Shown: positions 17,840-25,938, counted from the first letter of the stretch. The stretch is DNA of 64,000 nt from Priestia taiwanensis (GCF_014638355.1 NZ_BMFK01000001.1:263160-327159); one strand, 5' to 3'. Notes: generated from the sequence alone by a model not told the origin. Numbers and translations: made by a program.

Positions 17840-17869
17840 GATAGTTTATGTATAATACCTTTCATTATA

Positions 17870-18454
17870 CTATGACTTTAACACAATATCAGCCTGCTCG
17901 TGTGGCTTTTCTGTTTCTACATAATAATTCTCTGCTTTCCAATACCGTTCTTGTAGCTTATCGATATTTTGTTGTGTTTGTGTATCCTCTCGGAGAAATC
18001 TTGCTTGTTGCGGACTATCCATGTATACAACGTAATCAAAGCATTCCCGCCATTCTTTTCGTTGTAAAAATACCCCTTCAATAATAATGCAACATGTCGG
18101 GGTTAATTTAATTTCTCGTACCGTATGAGTATCCGTTTCTTTATCATAAAAAGAAAGAGTTATTTGTTCTGCTGAACGTAATTTCTTCAAAAAGTTATTT
18201 GCTAACGATTCAACTTCCCACTGGAGATGATAATATTCAAACCATTGTTCATGACCAGTATTATATCGCTTTTCCCGTCCTACAATATGATCGTCAATAT
18301 GAAAGATGTGGAATGGGATTTGTTTTCGCGTTAATTCTTCGCGTAGTTTTTCGGTAATGGTTGTTTTTCCAGCACGTCCTAAGCCGTCAATACCTAGTAT
18401 AAATCGGCCCGATGAATGTTTTTCTTCTATTATTTGCATGAATGTATGTAGCAT
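17870..18454 (-). CDS. P-loop kinase of the uridine kinase-like group
   Basis: 194 residues. The Walker A motif is GIDGLGRAGKTT (about residues 23-34). A downstream acidic HIDDHIVG (about 57-64) resembles the lid and base-binding region of uridine/phosphoribulokinase-like enzymes, and IIIEGVFLQR is the expected third strand. Substrate uncertain (nucleoside, pantothenate-like or other small molecule). ATG 18454 follows AAAGGGGG; the longer frame to 18475 overlaps that site. It is followed on the same strand by the 56-residue membrane protein. Confidence 0.75.
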   Translation of the reverse strand: MLHTFMQIIEEKHSSGRFILGIDGLGRAGKTTITEKLREELTRKQIPFHIFHIDDHIVGREKRYNTGHEQWFEYYHLQWEVESLANNFLKKLRSAEQITLSFYDKETDTHTVREIKLTPTCCIIIEGVFLQRKEWRECFDYVVYMDSPQQARFLREDTQTQQNIDKLQERYWKAENYYVETEKPHEQADIVLKS

Positions 18455-18550
18455 ATTGTTCCCCCTTTTCACCACATATTTCGAGCGGATAGATAAAAAC
18501 TCCTTTTTGAAACTCGAAAAACAGGAAGATTTATTTGTTTACATCGTATG

Positions 18551-18597
18551 TAATATGCGATATATTACATATTAATTGAATGCGATATATTGCATAT
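18551..18597. repeat. Two direct copies of a palindromic 17-mer, probable operator pair
   Basis: TGCGATATATTACATAT-like at 18556-18572 and TGCGATATATTGCATAT at 18581-18597 differ at one internal base. Each copy has near-dyad symmetry (ATGTAATAT...ATATTACAT around the first). Start-to-start distance is 25 bases, upstream of an EamA transporter whose neighbour is a GntR-family regulator. Confidence 0.6.
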
Positions 18598-18707
18598 CAC
18601 TTTGATACGAGAATTTATTTAGGTGGGGGAAAGCTGGTTCATCGATAGTAGTGGAGTGTGACAGCATTTTGTAGTGATGAATCAGAAAGTCAGAAAGGAA
18701 GAGGAAC

Positions 18708-19640
18708 GTGGAAAGATTAAAAGGAATCATGATGGTTATTATTGGAGCTAGTTTTTGGGGGTTGTCAGGTGCAGTTGCTCAGATGTTATTTGAGGAAACG
18801 ACAATTACTGCGGGATGGCTCGTAACAATACGTTTATTAGTATCGGGAGCATTACTTCTGTTATTTACGTTATGTACATCAAATCGTGGGGAAGTCTTTG
18901 GAGTTTGGAAAAAGCCAAAGTTCTTTGTACATATTTTGTTATTCGGTATCTTTGGAATGGTTGGAATTCAGTATTGCTACTTCGTATCAATTGAAACAGG
19001 GAATGCAGCAGTAGCAACATTATTACAATACTTAGCACCTGTATTTATTGCTATTTATGCAACGGTGAAATTTAGAGAGTTACCAGATACGAACAAAGTT
19101 ATTTCGATTGCAATTGCTGTATTAGGAACGTTCTTATTATTAACGGACGGATCAATTGATAATTTAACAGTGTCACCAGTTTCTATGTTTTGGGGTGTAT
19201 TATCAGGAGTAGCGCTAGCATTCTACTCATTATATTCAAAGGAATTACGCCAACATTACAGCGCTTCTGTTCTTGTTGGATGGGGAATGATTGTTGGGGG
19301 AATTGGGATGTGCTTCGTTCATTCACCATTTGATGTGCAAGGTGTAGCATGGACACTACCGACGCTTTCCAAAGTATTCTTCGTCGTGATTTTCGGAACG
19401 TTATTAGCATTCTATTTATACATGCTTAGTATGAAGTACTTAACGGCGCAAGAAGCTAGCTTACTAGGATGTACAGAGCCGTTAGTGGCAATTTTAGCGT
19501 CTATCGTCTTAATTAATATTCCGTTCGGTTACTATCAAATGTTAGGGGCTCTTTGTGTTATCGTGATGGTTGTAATGATGGGAAGAAAACCAGCAAGTCA
19601 GAAAGTACAAGGGAGTATGAGGTCAAAAGAAGCGGTATAA
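18708..19640 (+). CDS. EamA/DMT superfamily transporter
   Basis: 310 residues with ten hydrophobic segments in two EamA repeats. The first repeat opens with GASFWGLSGAVAQ; the second has MFWGVLSGVALAFYSLYSKEL near residue 160. DMT members export amino acids, metabolites or drugs. The GTG start at 18708 follows AAAGGAAGAGG. The repeat pair 110 bases upstream and the FCD-type GntR gene downstream suggest ligand-controlled efflux. Substrate unknown. Confidence 0.85.
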   Translation: MERLKGIMMVIIGASFWGLSGAVAQMLFEETTITAGWLVTIRLLVSGALLLLFTLCTSNRGEVFGVWKKPKFFVHILLFGIFGMVGIQYCYFVSIETGNAAVATLLQYLAPVFIAIYATVKFRELPDTNKVISIAIAVLGTFLLLTDGSIDNLTVSPVSMFWGVLSGVALAFYSLYSKELRQHYSASVLVGWGMIVGGIGMCFVHSPFDVQGVAWTLPTLSKVFFVVIFGTLLAFYLYMLSMKYLTAQEASLLGCTEPLVAILASIVLINIPFGYYQMLGALCVIVMVVMMGRKPASQKVQGSMRSKEAV

Positions 19641-19725
19641 CGTATCTTTTCGTCTCCAAGGTGTGGCATCTTTTGCCGAAGGTTGGTACAATAAAGAAAG
19701 ACATTTCATATTAGAAATCAAAATC

Positions 19726-19757
19726 CATTCATGGGGAAGGCTTCTTCTCCATGATGT
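19726..19757 (+). terminator. Possible terminator or hairpin between transporter and regulator
   Basis: CATGGGGAAG...CTTCTCCATG forms a short hairpin followed by a T-rich stretch; termination is uncertain. Confidence 0.4.
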
Positions 19758-19784
19758 TTCATTTTCATGAAGGAGCGTCTTTTT

Positions 19785-20453
19785 ATGCCAATACCTAAAA
19801 AAATGAAAACACCGACGAGATATACTGCGAAGATGTTAGCATTAACACAATTACAGCAATGGATTATCGTAGGAACGTTAGAACCAGGCGAAAAGGTGAA
19901 CGATGCCGAGCTAGCTGAAGCAATTGGAGTTAGCCGAACGCCGATTCGAGAAGCGTTGCAAATCTTAGAATTACAAGGATTTGTTCAAATGTTTCCTGGA
20001 AAAGAAACGATTATTTCACCTATTTCTGTAGAAGCGGTGAAACAAATTTATCCACTTATGGCCTCGTTAGAAGTATTAGCGCTTGAGACAGCGATGGAGT
20101 ATATTAATGAGAAAGAAATAGAACAAATCGTGGAAGTGAACGAACATTTCAAGGAAGCGTTAGAAGAGAACAGTACAGAGAAAGTCATTGAATATGACTT
20201 TGAGTTCCACCAACATATTACACAAGCAGCACACAACACGTATATCAACTCATTTATCGATACACTGCGTTTACATATTTCTCGAATGGAATATATTTTC
20301 TTTAAAGATTACAAATACGGAATGGTATCATATACCGAGCACTTGGCAATTATTGATGCGCTAAAAGCAAAAGATAAGGACAAGGCAATTGAATTATTGC
20401 GCGCAAACTGGTTACGACCAATGGAAGATATTATTCACAAAGTGAAGAACTAA
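19785..20453 (+). CDS. GntR family regulator, FCD (FadR-type) domain
   Basis: 222 residues. The N-terminal winged helix carries AEAIGVSRTPIREALQ (about 39-54), the diagnostic GntR recognition helix. The C-terminal helical FCD domain holds metal/ligand His residues, seen in DFEFHQHI and in HISRMEY and EHLAIIDAL further on. ATG 19785 follows AAGGAGCG. It probably controls the adjacent EamA transporter through the palindromic repeats at 18.56 kb; that link is inference from position. Confidence 0.85.
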   Translation: MPIPKKMKTPTRYTAKMLALTQLQQWIIVGTLEPGEKVNDAELAEAIGVSRTPIREALQILELQGFVQMFPGKETIISPISVEAVKQIYPLMASLEVLALETAMEYINEKEIEQIVEVNEHFKEALEENSTEKVIEYDFEFHQHITQAAHNTYINSFIDTLRLHISRMEYIFFKDYKYGMVSYTEHLAIIDALKAKDKDKAIELLRANWLRPMEDIIHKVKN

Positions 20454-20454
20454 T

Positions 20455-20557
20455 TAAAAAGGCTAGAAGGCAATTAGTAATCCTACCGAATTTGTAGGAA
20501 AAGTTTCGCATGAATGCAAAAAATGCGGAATAAATGATTGCCTTCTAGTCTTTTTTA
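20455..20557 (+). ncRNA. Three-way-junction structured terminator directly before ppaC
   Basis: An 18-bp outer stem (20455-20473 with 20538-20556) encloses two hairpins: TCCTAC/GTAGGA (20481-20499) and TTTCGCAT/ATGCGGAA (20503-20530). It ends in six T residues, only 30 bases before the ppaC start. It can terminate gntR transcripts and may also be a 5' regulatory element of ppaC. Confidence 0.6.
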
Positions 20558-20586
20558 AGCTATTGTCTTTTGTAGAGGTGATATTA

Positions 20587-21516
20587 ATGGAAAAAGTACT
20601 TATTTTCGGACATAAAAATCCAGACACAGACACAATTTGTTCTGCAATTGCATATGCAGCATTAAAAGAAGAGTTAGGCATGAATGTAGAGCCTGTACGC
20701 TTAGGTGAAGTAAGCGGCGAAACTCAATACGCATTAACAACATTCGGCGTAGAAGCTCCTCGTTTTGTTGAAACAGTAGCGAATGAAGTAAACGCTGTAA
20801 TCTTAGTTGACCACAACGAGCGTCAACAAAGCGCGACTGATATTGAATCAGTTCGTGTATTAGAAGTTATTGACCACCACCGTATTGCAAACTTTGAAAC
20901 AAGTGATCCTTTATACTATCGTTGTGAGCCAGTAGGATGTACGGCAACAATTTTAAATAAAATGTATAAAGAAAATGGCGTAGCAATTCGTAAAGAAATT
21001 GCTGGCTTAATGCTGTCTGCCATTATTTCTGACTCATTATTATTCAAATCGCCAACTTGCACAGAGCAAGATGTAGCGGCTGCGAAAGAATTAGCGGAAA
21101 TTGCTGGTGTAGATGCAGAAGCATACGGCTTAGAAATGTTAAAAGCTGGTGCAGACTTAAGCGATAAAACAATGGAACAACTTATCTCTCTTGATGCGAA
21201 AGAGTTCGAGATGAGTGGCCGTAAAGTAGAAATCGCACAAGTTAACGCAGTAGATACAAATGATGTTCTGAAGAATCAAGCTGAGTTAGAAGAAGTGATT
21301 GGCAAAGTAGTAGCTGAGAAGAACTTAGACTTATTCTTCTTCGTTGTAACAGATATCTTAACAAACAATTCTGTTGGTTTAGCTATCGGTGCATCTTCTA
21401 ACGTAGTAGAAAAAGCATACAATGTAACATTAGAGAACAATACAGCTCTTCTAAAAGGCGTTGTATCTCGTAAGAAACAAATCGTTCCTGTATTAACAGA
21501 AGCATTCAACGCGTAA
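20587..21516 (+). CDS. ppaC: Manganese-dependent inorganic pyrophosphatase (family II)
   Basis: 309 residues. DHH-family metal motifs are complete: [10 protein letters not shown] (His9, Asp13, Asp15), VDHNE (Asp75 region) and the DHH in IDHHR (about 97-99), with the C-terminal DHHA2 domain ending in [10 protein letters not shown] (substrate Arg-Lys-Lys). It hydrolyses pyrophosphate to drive biosynthesis. ATG 20587 follows AGAGGTGA; the longer frame from 20563 enters the terminator. The structured terminator upstream leaves little room for a separate promoter. Confidence 0.95.
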   Translation: MEKVLIFGHKNPDTDTICSAIAYAALKEELGMNVEPVRLGEVSGETQYALTTFGVEAPRFVETVANEVNAVILVDHNERQQSATDIESVRVLEVIDHHRIANFETSDPLYYRCEPVGCTATILNKMYKENGVAIRKEIAGLMLSAIISDSLLFKSPTCTEQDVAAAKELAEIAGVDAEAYGLEMLKAGADLSDKTMEQLISLDAKEFEMSGRKVEIAQVNAVDTNDVLKNQAELEEVIGKVVAEKNLDLFFFVVTDILTNNSVGLAIGASSNVVEKAYNVTLENNTALLKGVVSRKKQIVPVLTEAFNA

Positions 21517-21528
21517 TAGCGTCATCGG

Positions 21529-21566
21529 ACAAGCAAGTGGAGATATTCCGCTTGCTTGTTTTTTTA
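21529..21566 (+). terminator. Terminator after ppaC
   Basis: ACAAGCAAGtGG (21529-21540) pairs with CCGCTTGCTTGT (21548-21559), followed by seven T residues. Confidence 0.9.
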
Positions 21567-21590
21567 TAGGTTCATTACCAAAATACAGGG

Positions 21591-21719
21591 ATATATATAC
21601 TTCACTCCGAGTGGCGCTTTCCGCGGGCGAGAGCGAGCCTCCTCGGCAAGCCTGCGGGGTCTCACTTTCCTCGCTATTTCTGCAGGAGTCGCCACTCTCC
21701 GCTCCGTATGTGATATATA
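21591..21719. repeat. GC-rich Bacillaceae palindromic extragenic repeat
   Basis: About 130 bases of GC-rich sequence in an AT-rich intergenic region. Ends pair (GAGTGGCG 21609-21616 with CGCCACTC 21690-21697), with further complementarity outside. The CGCTTTCCGCGGGC, GCCTCCTCGG, CTGCGGGGTCTCAC and TGCAGGAGTCG segments match a repeat I know from many Bacillaceae genomes. No ORF. Function unknown; MITE-like spread or mRNA structure are possible. Confidence 0.7.
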
Positions 21720-21784
21720 AAAACAGAAATTTCTTTCTTTTTATAAGAGATATATGGTAATATCCTGTAAAAGGAGATGACGAT

Positions 21785-21829
21785 ATGTTATTTATTCAAA
21801 AAAGTTGGGTACATCATCATAGGAACTAA
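21785..21829 (+). CDS. His-codon leader peptide for hisS2
   Basis: ATG TTA TTT ATT CAA AAA AGT TGG GTA CAT CAT CAT AGG AAC TAA encodes MLFIQKSWVHHHRN. AAGGAG (21771-21776) lies eight bases before the ATG, a strong site. Three consecutive His codons next to the stop, with competing hairpins right after it, are what ribosome-mediated attenuation needs: slow decoding when charged tRNA-His is scarce. A possible extended -10 (TGGTAATAT, 21755-21763) would start transcription just upstream. Confidence 0.8.
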   Translation: MLFIQKSWVHHHRN

Positions 21830-21832
21830 CCT

Positions 21833-21935
21833 TGTATTCCCTGTTTAAAAACAGTGGGTAATACAGGGTTATTCCTGTTTACCCACTTTGCTTATAAAGC
21901 CATGTGGGTAGTTGTATACCTACATGGCTTTTTCT
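21833..21935 (+). promoter_or_regulatory. Histidine attenuator (competing hairpins plus terminator)
   Basis: Five pairing segments. 1 (21833-21846) pairs with 2 (21849-21865). 2 alternatively pairs with 3 (21853-21887: AGTGGGTA with TACCCACT, ACAGG with CCTGT). 3 (TACCCAC 21880-21886) can pair with 4 (GTGGGTA 21904-21910). 4 lies in the 14-bp terminator stem 21897-21910 with 21917-21930, followed by T-rich sequence. A ribosome stalled on the His codons leaves 1 free, so 1:2 and 3:4 form and transcription continues; a ribosome at the stop covers 1, so 2:3 and the terminator form. Confidence 0.75.
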
Positions 21936-21961
21936 ATTTTATCTAATAAGGAGAGATGATG

Positions 21962-23251
21962 ATGCTACAGCTGAAAAATGTAAGAGGTACAAAAGATTTT
22001 AATCCAGGTGAACAACGATTACGAAATACAATTAAAGAAACGTGTGAGAAAGCCTTCCGCTTGTACGGTTTTAAGCCGTTAGAAACACCGATTTTTAATG
22101 AATTTGATTTAATGGCATACAAATACGGTGGTGGAGCTGAAATCTTGAAAGAAGTATATCAATTAACCGATCAAGGTGGACGACAGCTAGCATTACGTTA
22201 TGATTTAACGATTCCTTTTACGAAGTATATTGGAATGAATAAAGATACCATACGTTTTCCATTTAAACGATATGAAATAGGAAAAGTATTTCGAGATGGT
22301 CCTGTAAAAGTAGGAAGGCACCGTGAATTTACACAGTGCGATGTGGATGTTGTTGGAGTTAAGGCTATGTCTGCGGAGGCGGAATTAATGGCGATGGCAT
22401 CTGAAATATTACAATCATTAGGCATCGATGTAGTCATTGAATATAATAATCGAAAGTTATTAGAAGGTATCCTACTTGCATATAACATACGAGAAGAATT
22501 GATCGGTGATGTTATTTTGACAGTAGATAAATTTAATAAGATTGGTATTACGGGTGTACAAGATGAATTGCGTGAGAAGCAAGTGGAGGAAGACATGATT
22601 AGTCAAATAAGTGAGTTGCTTGCAAAAGAGACATTCACATTTGATTATTTCAAGCAAACATTTTCAAATGAACTTGTCCAAGAAGGGATACGAGAACTAG
22701 AAGAGTTAAATGTTTTTCTTGATTGTTTATGTATTCGCGAGTGTTGTATGTTCAATCCGTTTTTAGCGAGAGGATTGAACATGTATACAGGAACGATTTA
22801 CGAAATTTTCGTTCGTGATGGTTCTTTCTCTTCCTCTATTGGCTCAGGAGGAAGATATGACCGCATTATTGGTCAATATGTAGGGGATGGAGAAGAGTAC
22901 CCGACAGTTGGAATGTCATTAGGATTAGAATCTATTTTTACCGTATTAGAGAATCGTTTGCAAAGGGAAGAAGTGTTTGTCGATGTGTATATTATTCCAT
23001 TAGATACATGGAAAGAAAGTTTGCAAGTAGCAATGACACTTAGGAAACAAGGGATACGAGTAGAGGTAGAGCAAATGAATCGTCGTTTGAAAAATGCACT
23101 TAACTATGCAAACAAAGAAAATATCCGGTATGTGTTCATTATTGGAGAAAATGAATTAGAGAAAAAAGAAATTGTATGCAAAGATATGTTCAATAAAACG
23201 GAAAGGAAAATTCCACTAGAAGAAATAGAGAAGGGATTCTTTAAAATATAG
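21962..23251 (+). CDS. hisS2: Histidyl-tRNA synthetase paralogue (HisS2)
   Basis: 429 residues, class II aminoacyl-tRNA synthetase. N-terminal VRGTKDF is the HisRS start motif; RYDLTIPF (about 80) is motif 2 region; ARGLNMYTGTIYE (about 268) is the histidine-binding HisA loop; GSGGRYD (about 297) is the second histidine signature. A C-terminal anticodon-binding domain starts near 335, so this is a full synthetase rather than HisZ. AAGGAG lies before three consecutive ATGs; 21962 is best spaced. The upstream attenuator suggests induction on His-tRNA shortage. A housekeeping hisS is presumed elsewhere. Confidence 0.88.
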   Translation: MLQLKNVRGTKDFNPGEQRLRNTIKETCEKAFRLYGFKPLETPIFNEFDLMAYKYGGGAEILKEVYQLTDQGGRQLALRYDLTIPFTKYIGMNKDTIRFPFKRYEIGKVFRDGPVKVGRHREFTQCDVDVVGVKAMSAEAELMAMASEILQSLGIDVVIEYNNRKLLEGILLAYNIREELIGDVILTVDKFNKIGITGVQDELREKQVEEDMISQISELLAKETFTFDYFKQTFSNELVQEGIRELEELNVFLDCLCIRECCMFNPFLARGLNMYTGTIYEIFVRDGSFSSSIGSGGRYDRIIGQYVGDGEEYPTVGMSLGLESIFTVLENRLQREEVFVDVYIIPLDTWKESLQVAMTLRKQGIRVEVEQMNRRLKNALNYANKENIRYVFIIGENELEKKEIVCKDMFNKTERKIPLEEIEKGFFKI

Positions 23252-23339
23252 AATTTCGGGATAATAATAAATCCCTTTGGCTTCTTTTCGTTTTTTCGTT
23301 ACAATAGAAAGTACGGAGAGAAACGGAGTGTGAAGTAAG

Positions 23340-24326
23340 ATGCAAAAAGAAAAAGTAATTATTGTTGGTGGAGGACCTTGTGGCTTAGCAGCGGCAATTG
23401 CGTTGCAAAACATTGGCATGAATCCACTTGTCATTGAAAAAGGAAATATAGTTAATGCCCTTTACAATTATCCGACACATCAAATGTTCTTTAGTACAAG
23501 TGAGAAGTTAGCGATAGGAGATATTCCTTTCATTATAGAAGGTAGAAAGCCAGTACGAAACCAAGCATTATCTTATTATCGTACCGTAACACGTTTGAAG
23601 GATATTCGTGTCCATGCATTTGAGCGAGTAGAAGAAGTTCGTAAAGAAGAAAATTCGTTTGTTGTACGAACGACAAAACAAACAGGTGAGGAAACTGTAT
23701 ACGAAGCAACATATGTCATTATTGCGACAGGTTACTACGATCATCCAAATTACATGAATGTATCTGGAGAGAATTTAGAGAAGGTTTCTCATTACTTTAA
23801 AGAGGGGCATCCGTATTTTGATAAAGACGTCGTTGTTATTGGTGGAAAGAATTCGAGTATCGATGCTGCACTGGAGTTGGAGAAATCAGGAGCAAGAGTG
23901 ACGGTTTTATATCGCGGGAAAGAATATTCACCAAGCATTAAGCCATGGATTTTACCAGAATTTGAAGGACTTGTTCGTAATGGAGATGTGCAGATGGTAT
24001 TTGAATCTCATGTGAAGGGAATTACAGAAACAAGTGTTATATATACGGTACACGGTAAAGAATATGAAATTCAAAACGATTTCGTCTTTGCGATGACAGG
24101 ATATCATCCAGATCATAGCTTCTTAACGAAGATGGGTGTTCAAATTGACGCTGAAACGGGCCGCCCATTATTTAAGGAAGAGACAATGGAAACGAATGTA
24201 GAAGGTATTTTCATTGCTGGTGTTATTGCAGCAGGAAATAATGCGAATGAGATTTTCATTGAAAATGGCCGATTCCATGGTGATTTAATTGCAAGTAAAA
24301 TTGCTGAGTTAGAAAAGAAGAAATAA
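23340..24326 (+). CDS. ypdA: YpdA family bacillithiol disulfide reductase
   Basis: 328 residues, two dinucleotide-binding domains: FAD motif GGGPCGLAAA (about 10-19) and NADPH motif VVIGGKNSSIDAAL (about 165-178). The C-terminal motif EGIFIAGVIAAGNNANEIF is characteristic. YpdA enzymes reduce bacillithiol disulfide with NADPH in Firmicutes and lack a classic CXXC pair, as here. SD GGAGTGTGAAG precedes ATG 23340. In B. subtilis it lies beside gudB; here it follows hisS2. A terminator follows. Confidence 0.9.
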   Translation: MQKEKVIIVGGGPCGLAAAIALQNIGMNPLVIEKGNIVNALYNYPTHQMFFSTSEKLAIGDIPFIIEGRKPVRNQALSYYRTVTRLKDIRVHAFERVEEVRKEENSFVVRTTKQTGEETVYEATYVIIATGYYDHPNYMNVSGENLEKVSHYFKEGHPYFDKDVVVIGGKNSSIDAALELEKSGARVTVLYRGKEYSPSIKPWILPEFEGLVRNGDVQMVFESHVKGITETSVIYTVHGKEYEIQNDFVFAMTGYHPDHSFLTKMGVQIDAETGRPLFKEETMETNVEGIFIAGVIAAGNNANEIFIENGRFHGDLIASKIAELEKKK

Positions 24327-24354
24327 CTTCTATAATGTGAGTGGTGTAGAATAT

Positions 24355-24408
24355 ATCTCCTTGTAATAGACAGTTCTAGTACTGTTTATAGCAAGGGGAT
24401 TTCTTTTG
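24355..24408 (+). terminator. Nested-hairpin terminator after ypdA
   Basis: ATCTCCTTG (24355-24363) pairs with CAAGGGGAT (24392-24400) around an inner ACAGT/ACTGT hairpin, then TTCTTTT. Confidence 0.7.
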
Positions 24409-24521
24409 TTAGAGAATCGATTTCTTACATAACTGTAATCTTTCTGTCATGTAATTCTATGGCTCGTCATAGGGTGACATTCTATACTATATGTAACAAC
24501 GATACGAAGGAGAGATGAGGA

Positions 24522-24605
24522 ATGAAAAGGGTTATTGAAGTTATTGTGGCAATCGTAGAAGTGTTGGTAGACGGGAAAAAAGTTGCGGCTAAATTGAATA
24601 ACTAA
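24522..24605 (+). CDS. 27-residue amphipathic peptide
   Basis: ATG 24522 follows GAAGGAGAGATGAGG, an excellent ribosome binding site, and reads to TAA 24605. The peptide opens MKRVIEVIVAIVEVLVDGKK and ends with a basic, Asn-rich tail. The I/V/L residues alternate with charges so that a helix would have one hydrophobic face. No precursor leader, Cys or GG cleavage site. It could be a membrane-active peptide, a small toxin-like protein or a peptide signal; I do not recognise it. It has its own upstream region and sits between two hairpins. Confidence 0.6.
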   Translation: MKRVIEVIVAIVEVLVDGKKVAAKLNN

Positions 24606-24864
24606 TTTTCTTCACTCAGGACAGTTCCCCGAAGTCGTATAGAATAAAGAAAGACAACCTAGCTACAATAGATTTTAGAGGAAGCCTGTGCTATCATTTA
24701 GATAGCATGACATGTAGATAACGAATAGTATAAATAAATTCTCATAGAAAAAGGATCGATAAAAAATGAGACATCTTTTCCTCGTTTTGTATTGATCCTT
24801 TTTCATTGATATGGATACTACTTAAATAGAAGAACAATTCGATACAATAAAGGGTGGGAATAGA
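24606..24864. other. Intergenic region with hairpins, no gene seen
   Basis: It holds a short hairpin (TGCTATC...GATAGCA, about 24687-24707). There is also a long nested stem, AAAAAGGATCgATA (24748-24761) with TATtGATCCTTTTT (24790-24803), enclosing AAAATGAG/CTCGTTTT. The second ends in a T-run and is probably a terminator for the small peptide transcript. Confidence 0.55.
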
Positions 24865-25818
24865 TTGAATAATTATAACGAAGCATCACAGTTTATATAT
24901 ACATATGCATTCCGTGAGGAGGAGCGTTCTTTATGCAATTTAGAAATGCGTGCGCTGTTTGGGATGGAGTCTCCGAATTATATTTTGAAAAGTACAACGA
25001 AGATAGAACCGAGTCGTAGCCCCTTTATAAAAGAGCGCATTGATGTTATGTATGAGGGAGATGAATTATCAGACATCTTAGCACAAGTTGGACAACTAGA
25101 TGTGGGCGATGCGACATTTAAGATAATTTTTGTGAAAATTAATGACCTTGATGAAGCGAATAAAATAGAATACTGGGACCGTCGTGCGATGGAGCGAGAA
25201 ATTGGTGAGTGTATTGACGGAGAGGCTGATATGCATCATCCAGATTTTATTTTTGGAATTGTTCCGTTTGGTGGGCGTTGGTATTTTGGACCATACATGG
25301 TAGGTGAGGCTGTGTGGCTTCATCATGTGAAGAAACCACGTAGTTATTCTACGGCATTAAGTACACGTGTAGCGAGAGCAGTTGCAAATATTGCTGTTCC
25401 TAATCCTGAGGGGGTTCGAGCAATTGATCCGTGTTGTGGAATCGGAACGGTATTAGTAGAAGCACTTTCGATGGGAATTAATATTGTTGGCCGTGACATT
25501 AATCCTCTTGTTGTTATTGGGTCAAGAGAGAACATTGCCCATTTTGGATTTGAAGGGGATGTAAAGAAAGGGCCAATCCAAGAAATTACAGAAACGTATG
25601 ATGTAGCAATTATCGATATGCCGTACAATTTATTTACGCACGCAACACGAGAAGATCAGTTTGATATTATTAAACATGCACGCCGTTGTACAAAGAAATT
25701 AGTAGTTGTAACAATCGAACCAATCGACCATATGTTAGAAGAGAATGGATTTGAGATTATCGATCGTTGTATAACGAAAAAGGGAACATTCAAGCGCGAA
25801 ATTCTTGTATGTGAATAA
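24865..25818 (+). CDS. TRM11-like SAM-dependent RNA methyltransferase
   Basis: 317 residues. The C-terminal Rossmann domain has motif I IDPCCGIGTVL (about 192-202) and motif IV DMPYN (about 252-256), the [D/N]PPY-type catalytic loop of N-methylating enzymes. The N-terminal half is the THUMP-adjacent region seen in TRM11-like proteins. Probable target is a guanosine in tRNA, but this is by family resemblance. TTG 24865 follows GGGTGGGA; no better ATG is close. Monocistronic, with a strong terminator. Confidence 0.8.
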   Translation: MNNYNEASQFIYTYAFREEERSLCNLEMRALFGMESPNYILKSTTKIEPSRSPFIKERIDVMYEGDELSDILAQVGQLDVGDATFKIIFVKINDLDEANKIEYWDRRAMEREIGECIDGEADMHHPDFIFGIVPFGGRWYFGPYMVGEAVWLHHVKKPRSYSTALSTRVARAVANIAVPNPEGVRAIDPCCGIGTVLVEALSMGINIVGRDINPLVVIGSRENIAHFGFEGDVKKGPIQEITETYDVAIIDMPYNLFTHATREDQFDIIKHARRCTKKLVVVTIEPIDHMLEENGFEIIDRCITKKGTFKREILVCE

Positions 25819-25820
25819 CG

Positions 25821-25856
25821 AAAAAGACGGAGAATGAATGTTTTCCGTCTTTTTTT
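25821..25856 (+). terminator. Terminator
   Basis: AAAAAGACGGA (25821-25831) pairs with TCCGTCTTTTT, followed by more T residues. Confidence 0.85.
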
Positions 25857-25938
25857 AGTAGAAGGAACAGCTAGAAAGGGATAGTTGAATCGAAATGTGC
25901 TAAAGTCAATATATATTGGTAGAGGGAGAGAAAAGCTA

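Noticed and set aside
21785..21961. T-box riboswitch before hisS2
   Set aside because: The leader is only about 180 bases, has no visible AGGGUGGNACCGCG-type T-box sequence, and instead contains a translatable His-codon ORF.
24865..25818. DNA restriction-modification methyltransferase
   Set aside because: The DMPYN motif could suggest it, but no restriction gene is near and the layout matches TRM11-like RNA enzymes.
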